Source: Halalkalicoccus jeotgali B3
GTDB taxonomy: Archaea; Halobacteriota; Halobacteria; Halobacteriales; Halalkalicoccaceae
DNA: 64,000 nt
Assembly: GCF_000196895.1 (NCBI RefSeq)
Contig: NC_014298.1
Span: 62,001-126,000, forward strand
Reading direction: 5' to 3'
The notes beneath the pieces are model-generated. The model was not told the origin of the DNA, made no database searches, and saw only the letters and a list, made by a program, of their open reading frames with translations. Below are positions 36,139-45,130 of this stretch, in pieces. A program made the translations under genes and the position numbers. Positions within the stretch are counted from its first letter, which is position 1; the number at the start of each line of letters is the position of its first letter.

Positions 36139-36953
36139 GCTTTCACCTCTTCGGGAGCGGTCTTCGCGAACGTCTCGTCGAGCAGATCAGCGATGTCACC
36201 GAAGAGTTGACGCGCATCTTCGACGCGTCTGTTGTCCTTACTAAAGCCAAAGACGGAGACACCCTCACCGATCGATTGTGAGAGGTCCGTTCGTTTCGGT
36301 ATTTCGAAGACGGGGAGGGAATAAGCCGATTTGATCTCCCGAATCGTGTCTTTGTGTTCGGCGTTCTGTTCGACACGATTGCAGATAATAGCGAGGCGGT
36401 CGATGTTCCCATAGGCCGGTTCGAGTGATCCCAGCTGCTTTGCAAAGATCTGGAGACTGTTAGCGTTGAGTTTTTCGGGAATGACAGGGATAACCACGTT
36501 GCCGGTCGCGACGAGTGCGTTGTCGGTAAGAACGTTGAGCGACGGTGGCGTATCAACGAGGACGTAGTCGTAGTCCGTATCAAGCGTATCTAGCATCATT
36601 CCCAGTCGCTCTCGGCTCTTGGGAGCTTCGAGCAGTGTCTGGATGTTCTTGTTGTTCGCGAGTTTCTCGCTGGCAGGGAGGATATCGAACTCCTCGTGCT
36701 CAACGAGGATATCGTTCGCCGAATCCATCTGATCGAAGTCGAGCACGTCGAAGAGCGTGGTCCGATCGGTATCGTAGTACAGATCGCTGTAGCCAAGCGA
36801 GCACGTAAGCCCGCCATGATAATCGATATCGACGAGAAGAACGTCGTAGCCACGCGCTGAGAGTGCGCCGCCAGTATGAATAACGTCGGTCGTTTTTCCT
36901 GCGCCCCCTTTCTGGTTCGCTACCGTAATCCGTGCAGTTTCGTTTTCTGTCAT
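36135..36953 (-). CDS. parA: ParA-family partition ATPase (module 2)
   Basis: 272 residues. The deviant Walker A is KGGAGKTT (residues 15-22), LLVDIDYHGGLTCSLGY follows, and Walker B is YDYVLVDTPPSLN. It is intact and closer to canonical Soj/ParA than the copy at 4470. No N-terminal HTH. It forms an operon with the small partner at 35758 (ATGA overlap) and is preceded by a 270-bp block of TTCGTT repeats. Two independent partition modules in one window suggest a composite or fused replicon. Confidence 0.94.
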   Translation of the reverse strand: MTENETARITVANQKGGAGKTTDVIHTGGALSARGYDVLLVDIDYHGGLTCSLGYSDLYYDTDRTTLFDVLDFDQMDSANDILVEHEEFDILPASEKLANNKNIQTLLEAPKSRERLGMMLDTLDTDYDYVLVDTPPSLNVLTDNALVATGNVVIPVIPEKLNANSLQIFAKQLGSLEPAYGNIDRLAIICNRVEQNAEHKDTIREIKSAYSLPVFEIPKRTDLSQSIGEGVSVFGFSKDNRRVEDARQLFGDIADLLDETFAKTAPEEVKA

Positions 36954-37322
36954 ATCAGTTATTTAGTCAAGTGATTCATGTCATTCGTTACGTTCGTTAT
37001 CAGCAGTTCGTTCAGTGAAGGCGTTTCAATCACACCAAAGAACACCAATATGTTAAAGCCATCTTTTCGTTACGCTTGTTGAACGCAACGCTATTAGTTT
37101 GTTCATTGAGTTCGTTATCTTCGTTTATCGGCTACGCTGCTTCTTCTAATAACCCCAAGTTAGTTGCGATGGATACAGCCGCCCGATCGCGTTCGATGAG
37201 TCGCCATTACTTTCGTTTAATTCGTACAATCATTTTATTCGTTCATTCGTTTTAGAACGTCTGGAAACGGCGAGCGATACGAACCCGGACTGATATCGAT
37301 TTACGGTACGGCTAGTCTCGAA
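36954..37322. repeat. TTCGTT iterons upstream of parA (module 2)
   Basis: TTCGTT occurs nine times on the + strand (starts 36984, 36993, 37007, 37066, 37111, 37120, 37212, 37238, 37246), with several 8-9 bp spacings, in an A+T-rich non-coding stretch. Near-matches (TTCGTA, GTTCATT) fill the gaps. Position before parA and periodicity indicate a centromere-like parS array bound by the small partner protein, probably also the parA promoter. Confidence 0.65.
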
Positions 37323-39161
37323 TCAATCGTTCCCAACTCCCGGTCGTCTCTCCTCAGCGGGCGCAGCGTCGCTAACGTCGTACAGGGCGTTTGCGACCGT
37401 CCCGTATTCGGACGCGTGTGGACGTCCGGGAGTGTCGTCGTAGCCGTATTCGAAGAGCCGGTTGCGGTTGAGACTGAGCTTCGTGAACTCCGGTTGGAGC
37501 AGATCGAACAGCTCGAAGCGCTCTTCGAGTTCGGGGAACTGAGCCTGGTAGTCGAGGATCGCCGCCCGTGCGTGGGACCAGAACCGCTTTTCCGAGTAGT
37601 CTTCGTGGAGTTCGAGAACGTCCGCGACGTAGCGCAGCACGCAGACGAACAGCCCGGAGAATATGAACTGACAGAGCCCCTCGGGCGGCTCCTTTCGGAG
37701 CACGGCGTGCATCTCGTCGGGCAATGCCTCGAGTTCCGGGATGGGGTGATCGCTTACGTTCACGTCGTCGACGAAATCCTTGATCGCCAATCGCGTGGGA
37801 ACGCCGTCCTCGACGATCAGGATCGTGTTCTGGCCATGCGGGGAAAAGACCGTCCCGTAGCGGTACAGGAAGTGCAACAGCGGCGGAAGCACGGTGTCGA
37901 AGAACTCTTCGAGCCATTCGTCCGTACTGAGACCGGAGCGCTCGATAAGCCGGGAGACGTACGGATCGTCGTCGCCATCGTGCATGAGCGCGGAGAGCGT
38001 GACCGCGCGCTCGTTCCCGTCGAGGAACGTGTAGATCGACTCGCGCCAGACGACCCCGAGCAACTCGTGATACTGGTAGGGCGAGCCGTCGATCTCGGTG
38101 AAGTCGCCGTGATCGTAGTTGATCCCGGCGATCTCACCGGGCAGCACAAGCCCTTGCTCTTGAAGGAACTCATCGTTCTCGTAGATACCCTGAATGTACT
38201 CGGTCACCGTCGGTGCGAGCTCGGTTCGCTCGCCGGGCAGGCCCCGCCAGACCAGCGTGTTGAGGATCCGCATCGGCACCTTGACGTGGTGTTTCGTCTC
38301 GTCGTCGAGGTTGACGAACGTGCGGACCGACTGCTGGGGCAGGTACGCGTCGGAACCCTCGCCCAGCGGGACGATGTCGTCGGTAGCGATGTCGTCGGGG
38401 AACAGCGGGACGATACTGTTGTCCCACTGCCAGTCGTGCACCGGCAGGAGGTAGTAGGTGTCGGGATCGAGCCCTCGGTCGGCGAGGCGCTCCCGGAACC
38501 GACCGTAGGCATCGCCGAGTTCGTTGCGGACGAGCGAATCGTGGTCGACGTCCTCGGTGCCGACGAACGTCGCCTTCTCCCTGCGAACGGCGACCCAGGA
38601 GAGCCTCACGGGCTCTTTCAGTTCGGGTGCGTACTGACGGTAATCGTCGTACCCCCAGCCGAGCCGGCCCTTGTTGTAGGTGATCCACGGGTGGCCGTCC
38701 ATCTCGCCCTCGAGGCGGGCGTAGTCGAGGTCGAGCGGGTCGAACTCCTCGCGCTCGCGCCGTCGGGCCTCGACGTGGGCGTCGGCTAGCAGCGTGCGCT
38801 TGTACTCGCGGACGAGGTTCCCCTCGGTGAGCCCCTCGAGGTCGGTCGTCTCGCCGAGATCCCGCAGCAGCCGAAGCGGGTCGTCGAGGGCGGCCCACGT
38901 CCCGTTCCCCTCCCGTCGCTCGACGGTTCCCTCGTAAACGTGGAGGCTGTCCATCAGTCGCTCGGCTGCCTCGAAGCGGTACGCCGTGTCGCCAAGATCG
39001 AACCGGTAGGTGGCGCGGTCGTCGCCGGCTTTGACCTGTCGTGGCGTGAGGATTTTCTCATAGGTGAACTCCTCTAGCATCTTCGTCAGGAGGCGGCGCT
39101 CGACCGTCTCCCAAACCGCTGCGTCTAGTGCGTTCCGTCGGATCGTGTCGTTCGGGTTCAT
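37323..39161 (-). CDS. iucC: IucC-type NIS siderophore synthetase
   Basis: 612 residues from the ATG at 39161. Family landmarks are WITYNKGRLGWGYDDYRQYAPE, LLPVHDWQWDNSI, an SVRTF loop, VKVPMRILNTLVWRGLPG, LHFLYRYGTVFSPHGQNTIL and LAIKDFVDDVNV. NIS synthetases adenylate a carboxylate (usually a citrate derivative) and condense it with an amine. In rhizobactin/schizokinen systems this last-gene homologue (RhbF) adds the second N-acetyl-N-hydroxydiaminopropane. The longer open frame to 39416 overlaps iucD and is rejected. The ATG is one base after the iucD stop codon. It appears intact and is the last gene of the operon. Confidence 0.93.
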   Translation of the reverse strand: MNPNDTIRRNALDAAVWETVERRLLTKMLEEFTYEKILTPRQVKAGDDRATYRFDLGDTAYRFEAAERLMDSLHVYEGTVERREGNGTWAALDDPLRLLRDLGETTDLEGLTEGNLVREYKRTLLADAHVEARRREREEFDPLDLDYARLEGEMDGHPWITYNKGRLGWGYDDYRQYAPELKEPVRLSWVAVRREKATFVGTEDVDHDSLVRNELGDAYGRFRERLADRGLDPDTYYLLPVHDWQWDNSIVPLFPDDIATDDIVPLGEGSDAYLPQQSVRTFVNLDDETKHHVKVPMRILNTLVWRGLPGERTELAPTVTEYIQGIYENDEFLQEQGLVLPGEIAGINYDHGDFTEIDGSPYQYHELLGVVWRESIYTFLDGNERAVTLSALMHDGDDDPYVSRLIERSGLSTDEWLEEFFDTVLPPLLHFLYRYGTVFSPHGQNTILIVEDGVPTRLAIKDFVDDVNVSDHPIPELEALPDEMHAVLRKEPPEGLCQFIFSGLFVCVLRYVADVLELHEDYSEKRFWSHARAAILDYQAQFPELEERFELFDLLQPEFTKLSLNRNRLFEYGYDDTPGRPHASEYGTVANALYDVSDAAPAEERRPGVGND

Positions 39162-39162
39162 G

Positions 39163-40542
39163 TCAGTCGTCCTGCGTCGGCATCGGGGTCGTTTCGCTCC
39201 CGCAGCGGGAGGCGCCTGGCGCGCGCTCGGTGAACCGCTCGACCGAGAAGTCCTGGAAGACGGTGTCCGTGTCCTCGGGGTAGGCCTCGCGGCCGACCAG
39301 CCGGTTGACGAACCGTTCGTTGCGATAACAGCCCAGTCCGAGGTCCGGGACGCCCACGCCGTGGGTGTGCAACTCGGCGTTCTGGAGGAAGACGTCGCCC
39401 GTGGCGTCGATCTCAAGGCGGTGATCCTCGGTCACCCCGAACCGCCCGCGATCGTCCCACACGACGTGATCCGCGAGGGGATCGAGGAAGTCGGGGGTCG
39501 GCCGCTCGTATCCCGTTCCGAGGATCACGACCTCGCTCTCGTGGACGAACGACTCCGCAGCCTGCCATTGGTGACAGTCGAGTGCGTAGGCGTCGCCAAC
39601 GGGCTCGATGTCCCGTACCTCGGTCATCGCAAAGAGCCCGACATCGGGGTCGCGGTCGCCGATCGAGCGCCGGTAGAGCAGGTCGTAGATCTCGGCGCTC
39701 GTTCCCGGGTCGACGCCCTTGTACAGCAGGTCCTGATTCGGAATCAAGTCGTCTTTGACCTCCTGGGGGAGGTCGTAGACGTACCGTTCGTACTCCGGGG
39801 AGAAGTGCTGGAGTCCGAGCTTCGAGTACTCCATCGGGAAGAAGCCCGCAGAGCGAGTCAACCAGTCGAGTCGGTACTCGCCCTCCGGCTGGCGCTCGAG
39901 CAGGTCCTGGAACACCTCGGCGGCGCTCTGCCCGGAGCCGACGATAGTGACCGAGTCGGCCGCGAGCGCGCGCTCGCGATCGTGTCGGTAGCGAGCGGTG
40001 TGGAACACCCCCTCGTCCGGCCCGCACTCGAGGTGGTCGGGGACCTGCGGTCGGGAGCCGATCCCCAGCGCGAGGTGCTTTCCGCGGTACTCGAAGCGCT
40101 CGCCGGTTTCGGGCTGCTCGGCGACGACGATGTACTGCTCGCAGTCGTCGTCCCACCGGACCGCCGTGACCTCGCGGCTGAACCGACAGCTCCCGAGGCG
40201 TTCGGCGACCCAGCGGAGGTAGTCGTCGTACTCCCGGCGGGGGATCTGGAACCGCTCGTAGAAGTAGAACTCGTAGATCCGCCCGGTCTCCCGCAGGTAG
40301 TTGAGATAGCTGTGGGGGTTGGCCGGATCCGCAAGCGTCACCAGATCCGCGAGGAAGGGGACCTCCAGGGTCGCGCCCTCGAGAAGCATTCCCTCGTGCC
40401 AGTGGAACTCGGCGTCGCGTTCGAGGAAGGCAGCGTCGACGTCCTCCCCGAGGCCATCGAGCAGGGCCGCGAGACCGAGGTTGAACGGACCGAGGCCGAC
40501 GCCGAGGACGTCGTGGACGCGGTCGTCGTCGGCCTCAGACAT
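39163..40542 (-). CDS. iucD: Siderophore amine N-monooxygenase (IucD/RhbE-like)
   Basis: 459 residues from the ATG at 40542 (MSEADDDRVHD). Flavin N-hydroxylase with FAD motif GVGLGPFNLGL (14-24), NADPH motif GSGQSAAE (202-209) and the C-terminal ATGYE-type motif ILGTGYERPTP. It N-hydroxylates a primary amine; with the DABA aminotransferase and decarboxylase genes upstream the substrate is expected to be 1,3-diaminopropane or its acetyl form. The start lies inside the 3' end of iucB (8-bp overlap). Intact. Confidence 0.94.
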   Translation of the reverse strand: MSEADDDRVHDVLGVGLGPFNLGLAALLDGLGEDVDAAFLERDAEFHWHEGMLLEGATLEVPFLADLVTLADPANPHSYLNYLRETGRIYEFYFYERFQIPRREYDDYLRWVAERLGSCRFSREVTAVRWDDDCEQYIVVAEQPETGERFEYRGKHLALGIGSRPQVPDHLECGPDEGVFHTARYRHDRERALAADSVTIVGSGQSAAEVFQDLLERQPEGEYRLDWLTRSAGFFPMEYSKLGLQHFSPEYERYVYDLPQEVKDDLIPNQDLLYKGVDPGTSAEIYDLLYRRSIGDRDPDVGLFAMTEVRDIEPVGDAYALDCHQWQAAESFVHESEVVILGTGYERPTPDFLDPLADHVVWDDRGRFGVTEDHRLEIDATGDVFLQNAELHTHGVGVPDLGLGCYRNERFVNRLVGREAYPEDTDTVFQDFSVERFTERAPGASRCGSETTPMPTQDD

Positions 40543-41164
40543 CGGAACGTACCTCCGAAGCCGTTTCGTCACCGGGCGCCGCGGACTCGAACCGCTCGCG
40601 TTCACACACCACCAATAGGGCGTCCTTCTCGGCCTCCTCGAAGCGGAACTCCCCACGGGGTTCGAACCCGCAGTCCTCGAAGACGGCGATCGCGCGGTCG
40701 TTACGGGCGTCGGGTTCCGCGATCACTCGATCGGTCTCAGGGTGGCGAAACTGCATGGCGACGACTGCCCGCAACAGCGGTCGGGCGTAGCCCCGGCCGA
40801 GGTACTCCTCGGGACCGATCAGCAGATGGACGCCCCGGTCCGCGGGCTCCGCGTCGTAGTGGTTCGCGACGTCGTCCTCGGCGGCCCGGTAACACTCCCA
40901 GTAGCTCATCGGGACGTGATCGAGACAGCCGACGTACGGCGTGAGGTGCTCGTCCGCGAGTTTGTCCGCGAGACGATCCCGAAACGCCGGCAGCGGCAGG
41001 TCGAGCTGCCAGTACGGTTTCACATGATCGCTGCCGAGCCACGCGTGGAGACGAGCGAGGTCGCGCTCGGGGGTCGCCTGCCGGAGCGAGATCGTCCGGT
41101 CGATACGTCGGTTGTGGGCCTGGTAGTCGTAGTCGGCCGCGATGGTGGGTGCTGGTCCTGTCAT
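40535..41164 (-). CDS. iucB: Siderophore N-acetyltransferase (IucB/RhbD-like)
   Basis: 209 residues from the ATG at 41164 (MTGPAPTIAADYDYQ). A GNAT-fold enzyme of the siderophore type: ISLRQATPERDLARLHAWL, DHVKPYWQLDLPL, VPMSYWECYRA, then the acetyl-CoA loop EYLGRGYARPLLRAV and DARNDRAIAVFEDCGFEPRGEF. It acetylates the N-hydroxylated diamine to a hydroxamate. The start overlaps the iucA stop (ATGA). Longer open frames upstream run through iucA and are artefacts. Confidence 0.92.
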   Translation of the reverse strand: MTGPAPTIAADYDYQAHNRRIDRTISLRQATPERDLARLHAWLGSDHVKPYWQLDLPLPAFRDRLADKLADEHLTPYVGCLDHVPMSYWECYRAAEDDVANHYDAEPADRGVHLLIGPEEYLGRGYARPLLRAVVAMQFRHPETDRVIAEPDARNDRAIAVFEDCGFEPRGEFRFEEAEKDALLVVCERERFESAAPGDETASEVRSDV

Positions 41165-42983
41165 GGGTCGAATTCGGTAACGAGCGGATTGGTCACGTCC
41201 GCGTAGACTGACTGGTTCTCGAGGTCGTTCTCCAGTTCGTCGAGCCCCCGAAAGCGGGTGAGCAGGTTCGCTTTGCAGGGGATCGTCGGTGATTCGAGCA
41301 GCGGGTCGAGGAAGTCCGACGACGAGCGGTCGTATCGGTCGCGGGCACGCTCGAGTTCCTCGCGCAGCAGCGCCAGAAGCCGGCACTCCTCGACGAGTCC
41401 GGCACAGCCGAAGGCGTTGATCAGGTCGAAAGCGTTGTTCAAGACCACGTAGTACCGGAGCCGTTCGTCGGCGACGGCGTCGGCACAGACGGTGTCGGCT
41501 CGCTCGCCGACGCCCGGCAGGTAGTCGTCGACCGCGGGGTAGACCGACTTGGGGAAGTAAAAGCCCTGGTTGTCCCGGTAGCGAAACGCGTCGGGATACC
41601 CCTCGTCGTCGAGGGTGAGTACGGAGTTCTGCTGGTGGGCCTCGAGGCCAACACCCTGAACGAGGTAGAGCCAGAGTACCGGCCGGATCCCGGTCGCGAG
41701 ATACCGGTCGAACCACTCCGCGCTGACCGCTTCGGTCGAGCGCCCCTCGCACTCGGCGATCCTCGCGACGAGGCGACCGAGACGGGACGGGCCGGAGATC
41801 GCGTCCTGACAGAGCGAGGCAAGCGGCGTCGCGTTCTCGGTGGCCCCGTCTTGGAACGGGTTCGATCGAAGGATCGTCTCCAGTCCCGACTCGCGGTCGT
41901 CGCCGACGTCGAGTGCGAGGTACGCGGGATCGTGGACGACATCGAAGGCGGGAAACGCCGCCTCAAGCTCGTCCCCGAAGTCGGTCCCGAGGAGTTCGGC
42001 GACGGCGACGCCACGCTCGAGTTCGGGGCGCTTGTTCGTCCGGACCGAGTTGGTGATCCGCACGTGCAGCGACGACTTCACCATGAACGGCGCGGCCTCG
42101 CTGTAGAGGGTTCGGACCGAGGTCGTCGGGTAGAACGCCCGTCCGACCGCGCCGAGGTGCTCGAGGCCGTCGCCGAGGTGATACTGTACGGAGGGCTGAT
42201 CGAGGAGGTACTCGGCTTGCCACGGGTGGACCGGGAGGAGGACGGCCTCGTTCTCGACGTGCTCGGCGACGAACGATTCGGGGACGTCGGGATCGGCCCG
42301 GAGCGCGTCGTTCACCCACGTGACGGCGCTTCGCTCGAGCGCCGAATCGGCGGTCACGAGGGCGGGATCGGCCTCGAAGTAGTGCAGCGGAAACGAACCC
42401 CGTAGTTCCGGTGCGTAGGTCGCCCGGTTCCGTCTCGTGATTCCCTGCCGGCTCTTCGGTGTGGGATGGCGGTGGTGACCGAAGACCAGCGCCTGTTCGG
42501 CGTCTCGGAAGGAAAGCTCCGGGTCGTAGAGGCGCTCTGCGTCGCCGGCCCGCGCCGCGATGAACGACTCGACGTTTCGCTTGCTCCGGAGAACGCGCTC
42601 GAGCAGGTCGTCCGGGACTGCCTCGCCGTCGGCGGCGAGCGAGAGGTCCTTCACGACCAGCGCTGCGAGGGTCGCCGCATCGACCGGCCGGACCGTCCCG
42701 TCGGGAAGCTGTAGCGAACCGGCGTCTCGAACAGGTGTCGCTCCGTCGGCGAGCGGTGTACGAGCGGTGCCAACAGCTCGATCCCCTGTTCGGGGAGCGT
42801 CGCCCGGAGAAGCCCGCCGGATCCGGGCTCGATGCCGGCGACACCTCCATCGTGAACGTCGTACGCACCCGTTTCGCGCAGGTAACAGTTGAGGAAGGCG
42901 TGGACGGTCGCGTCGTCGGCCCGCTCGGCGGGATCGACGTCGATCGATCCGTCGATAGCGCCGGGGTCGAGGCCGGTGCTCAT
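41161..42983 (-). pseudogene. iucA: IucA/RhbC-type siderophore synthetase, frameshifted
   Basis: The first about 95 codons from the ATG at 42983 (MSTGLDPGAIDGSIDVDPAE) run to VRYSFP. The continuation DGTVRPVDAATLAALVVKDL is in the next frame and then runs intact to the TGA at 41161-41163, with LLPVHPWQAEYLL, SVRTLYSEAAPFMVKSSLHV and LEAHQQNSVLTLDDEGYPDAF. One base is missing near 42696-42700, within the CCC of TTCCCGACGGG. Repairing it gives about 607 residues, the normal length. As read, no full synthetase is made; internal re-initiation near 42654 would miss the N-terminal domain. Either a real mutation or a homopolymer sequencing error. Confidence 0.85.
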
Positions 42984-44467
42984 GCGATCACCTCCCCGGG
43001 GTCGGCGACCGCGGATCCACACTCGCGGACGGCCTCGAGGATCGCCCCGACGTCCTTCAGGGTCGCAGTCGGGTTCAGCAGGGTGAGCTTCAGGCAGGTC
43101 GCGTCGTCGACCTCGGTGCGGGCGACGACAGCGCGGCCGTCCGCGAGCAACTCCCGTCTGACGTCGGCGTTGAGTCGGCTCGCCGCCTCGTCGGTCATCC
43201 CCTCGCAGGGGCGATACCGGAAGACGACGGCGTTCAGCGTCGGCTCGCCGAGCAGTTCGAAGTCGTCGGCCGACTCGAGCAGTGACGCCGCTTCGTCGGC
43301 CAGTTCGAGGGTGCGCTCGACGAGAGCGGCCATCCCAGAGCGGCCGAGCGCGCGGAACGCGACGTACGGTTTCAGCGCGTCGAACCGCCGGGTCGTCTGG
43401 ACGGACTTCGAGACGAGATTGGGCACCCCGCGGTCGTCGTGGGCCTCGGGGTTGAGGTAGGCGGCGTTGCGGGCCATCCACCGGAACTCGTCGCCGTCCC
43501 GGACCAGCAGCGCCCCGCAGCTGATCGGCTGGTAGAAGAGCTTATGGAAGTCGACCGCGACGGAGTCGGCCCGCTCGATCCCCGCGAGGAGGTCCCCGTA
43601 CTCGTCGCTGACGGCGAGTGCCCCACCGTAGGCCGCATCCACATGAAACCAGAGCCCGTGTTCGGCGGCCGCGTCAGCGAGCGCCCCCAGCGGATCGATG
43701 CTCCCGAAGTCGGTGGTGCCTGCGGTGCCGACGAGGGCGAACGGCACGGCTCCTCGTTTCCGGAGGGCAGCGAGTGTCGCCTCCAGTGCCCCGGGATCCA
43801 TCCGACGGTCGCCGTCCGCCGGGACGGTAACGACGGCATCCTCCCCGAGTCCGAGGTGGTGGGCAGACTGGTTCGTGGTGAAGTGGGCCTCGGCCGAGCA
43901 GAGCAGCCGCAGCGAGTCGGCTTCGGGTGGAAGGCCCTCGGCTTGGACGTCCCGGTCGAACTGGCGGGCGCAGTACTGATCGCGGGCGAGCAACAGCGCC
44001 TGGAAGTTCGACTGGGTTCCACCGCTCGTGAAGACGCCGTCCGCTCCCGCGGGGAGGCCGAACAGGTCACAGAGTGCCCCGACGACCCGCTCTTCGAGCA
44101 GCGTGGCGGCGGGCGCCTGGTCGAACGAATCGAGCGACTGGTTCGTCGCCGAGAGCAGCACTTCGGCGGCCAGTCCCGGCACCATCGGCGGACACTGAAG
44201 GTGGGCCCCACACCGTGGGTTCGACGGATCGACCGAGTGCGCCAGCACCCGCTCGGCGACTTCGTCGAGCGTCGCCTCGAGCCCGCGGCCCTCCTCGGGG
44301 ACGACAGGGTCGTCGAGATACTCGGCAAGCGCGTCGGGGGACGCACCCGAGTACGGCTCTTCGCGAGCCGCAACCGCGCAGAGCACAGCGTCGGTCGCCT
44401 GCTCCATCGCCGCCCTGTACGCGGCGTCACCGCGGTCGGTTCCCAGAAACAGTCCGTCCGCGCTCAT
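42980..44467 (-). CDS. ddc: L-2,4-diaminobutyrate decarboxylase
   Basis: 495 residues. Fold-type I PLP decarboxylase (group II): SGGTQSNFQALLLARD (148-163), HF at 205-206, HVDAAYGG (275-282) with Asp277, and the Schiff-base Lys309 in DFHKLFYQP. It converts L-2,4-diaminobutyrate to 1,3-diaminopropane, the backbone of schizokinen/rhizobactin-type siderophores (RhbB equivalent). ATGA overlaps with the upstream dat remnant and with iucA show one tightly coupled transcript. Intact, so diaminopropane could still be formed if DABA were available. Confidence 0.93.
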   Translation of the reverse strand: MSADGLFLGTDRGDAAYRAAMEQATDAVLCAVAAREEPYSGASPDALAEYLDDPVVPEEGRGLEATLDEVAERVLAHSVDPSNPRCGAHLQCPPMVPGLAAEVLLSATNQSLDSFDQAPAATLLEERVVGALCDLFGLPAGADGVFTSGGTQSNFQALLLARDQYCARQFDRDVQAEGLPPEADSLRLLCSAEAHFTTNQSAHHLGLGEDAVVTVPADGDRRMDPGALEATLAALRKRGAVPFALVGTAGTTDFGSIDPLGALADAAAEHGLWFHVDAAYGGALAVSDEYGDLLAGIERADSVAVDFHKLFYQPISCGALLVRDGDEFRWMARNAAYLNPEAHDDRGVPNLVSKSVQTTRRFDALKPYVAFRALGRSGMAALVERTLELADEAASLLESADDFELLGEPTLNAVVFRYRPCEGMTDEAASRLNADVRRELLADGRAVVARTEVDDATCLKLTLLNPTATLKDVGAILEAVRECGSAVADPGEVIA

Positions 44468-44845
44468 GTGCTCACCTCCCGCGTTCGCGTTCGCCCCTCG
44501 TGGATGGACGTGACGGCCTCCTCAAAGATCGTCGCGATCTCGTCGGTCTGGCCCGCGGAGACGATCAGTGGCGGAAGGAACCGCGCGGTGGCGCTTTTCC
44601 GGCCGCCGAGTTCGATGATGAGGCCGCGATCGAAACACTCGGCCTGTACGGACTCGGCGAGGTCGCCGCTCGGAGCGTGGGGACCCGGCCCCCGCCAGTC
44701 GGCAGCCCGGTCGACGAATTCGACGCCGAGCATCAGACCGCGTCCGCGCACGTCACCGATCGTGTCGAACCGCTCGGCGGTCGATTCGAGTCGCTCGCGC
44801 GCCCTGCGCGCCGTCGTCGATCGTCTCCGTAGCTGTCGCATACAT
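44464..44845 (-). pseudogene. dat: Diaminobutyrate aminotransferase, internally deleted
   Basis: From the ATG at 44845 the frame reads MYATATETIDDG, a natural-looking aminotransferase N-terminus. It then loses frame, and another frame gives RERLESTAERFDTIGDVRGRGL, GVEFVDRA and the normal C-terminal about 110 residues of class III DABA aminotransferases (RhbA-like). About 300-330 central codons, including the PLP lysine, are absent. GGCGCGC/GGGCGCGC repeats sit at the junction. A frame from the ATG at 44841 stays open but cannot encode an active enzyme. The promoter and start of the gene are retained, so this is an internal deletion, real or from assembly. Confidence 0.85.
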
Positions 44846-44847
44846 GG

Positions 44848-44898
44848 TTTAGGGTAACCTAAAGTACGATAAAAGCTCCGATTTTAGGTTACCCTAAA
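44848..44898 (-). promoter_or_regulatory. Iron-type promoter with twin DtxR-like palindromes
   Basis: TTTAGGGTAACCTAAA (44848-44863) and its exact reverse complement TTTAGGTTACCCTAAA (44883-44898) flank a TATA-like CTTTTAT (about 44868-44875) placed for a nearly leaderless start at the ATG at 44845. Each box has 6-bp arms TTTAGG/CCTAAA and matches the general DtxR/IdeR consensus (TTAGGTTAG...CTAACCTAA). Binding of a haloarchaeal DtxR-type regulator (Idr/SirR) would block TATA access in iron-replete cells. Confidence 0.8.
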
Positions 44899-45130
44899 CA
44901 GCGCGGCGTCGATCGGAGAGAGCGATTCTACGGCCCCTACCGGACCACCTCGAGCTAGCGAGTCCAACGGAGTCGACCGATTCGAAACGAGACCGGCCGC
45001 TGGGTTCGTTGAGTGGATACTCCCGGTTCGACGCGGCCAGGTCCTCGCCCGAGAACACGCGAGGCGTAGTTATACTACACTGGGGTTCGTTATCGAAGCG
45101 GACCACGAGTTCGTCTCGTAACCAGCTACC

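Noticed and set aside
37416-38789. 457-residue open frame on the + strand
   Set aside because: Antisense to iucC; Val/Glu/Arg-rich translation typical of a mirrored high-GC coding region.
39162-39416. N-terminal extension of iucC
   Set aside because: Would overlap the iucD coding end by 250 bp and encodes Arg/Ser/Thr-rich noise; the conserved start is at 39161.
39064-40944. 626-residue open frame on the + strand
   Set aside because: Antisense to iucD/iucB; an artefact of high GC content. The opposite strand has clear FAD and GNAT motifs.
43439-44857. 472-residue open frame on the + strand
   Set aside because: Antisense to ddc and the dat remnant; no recognisable domain.
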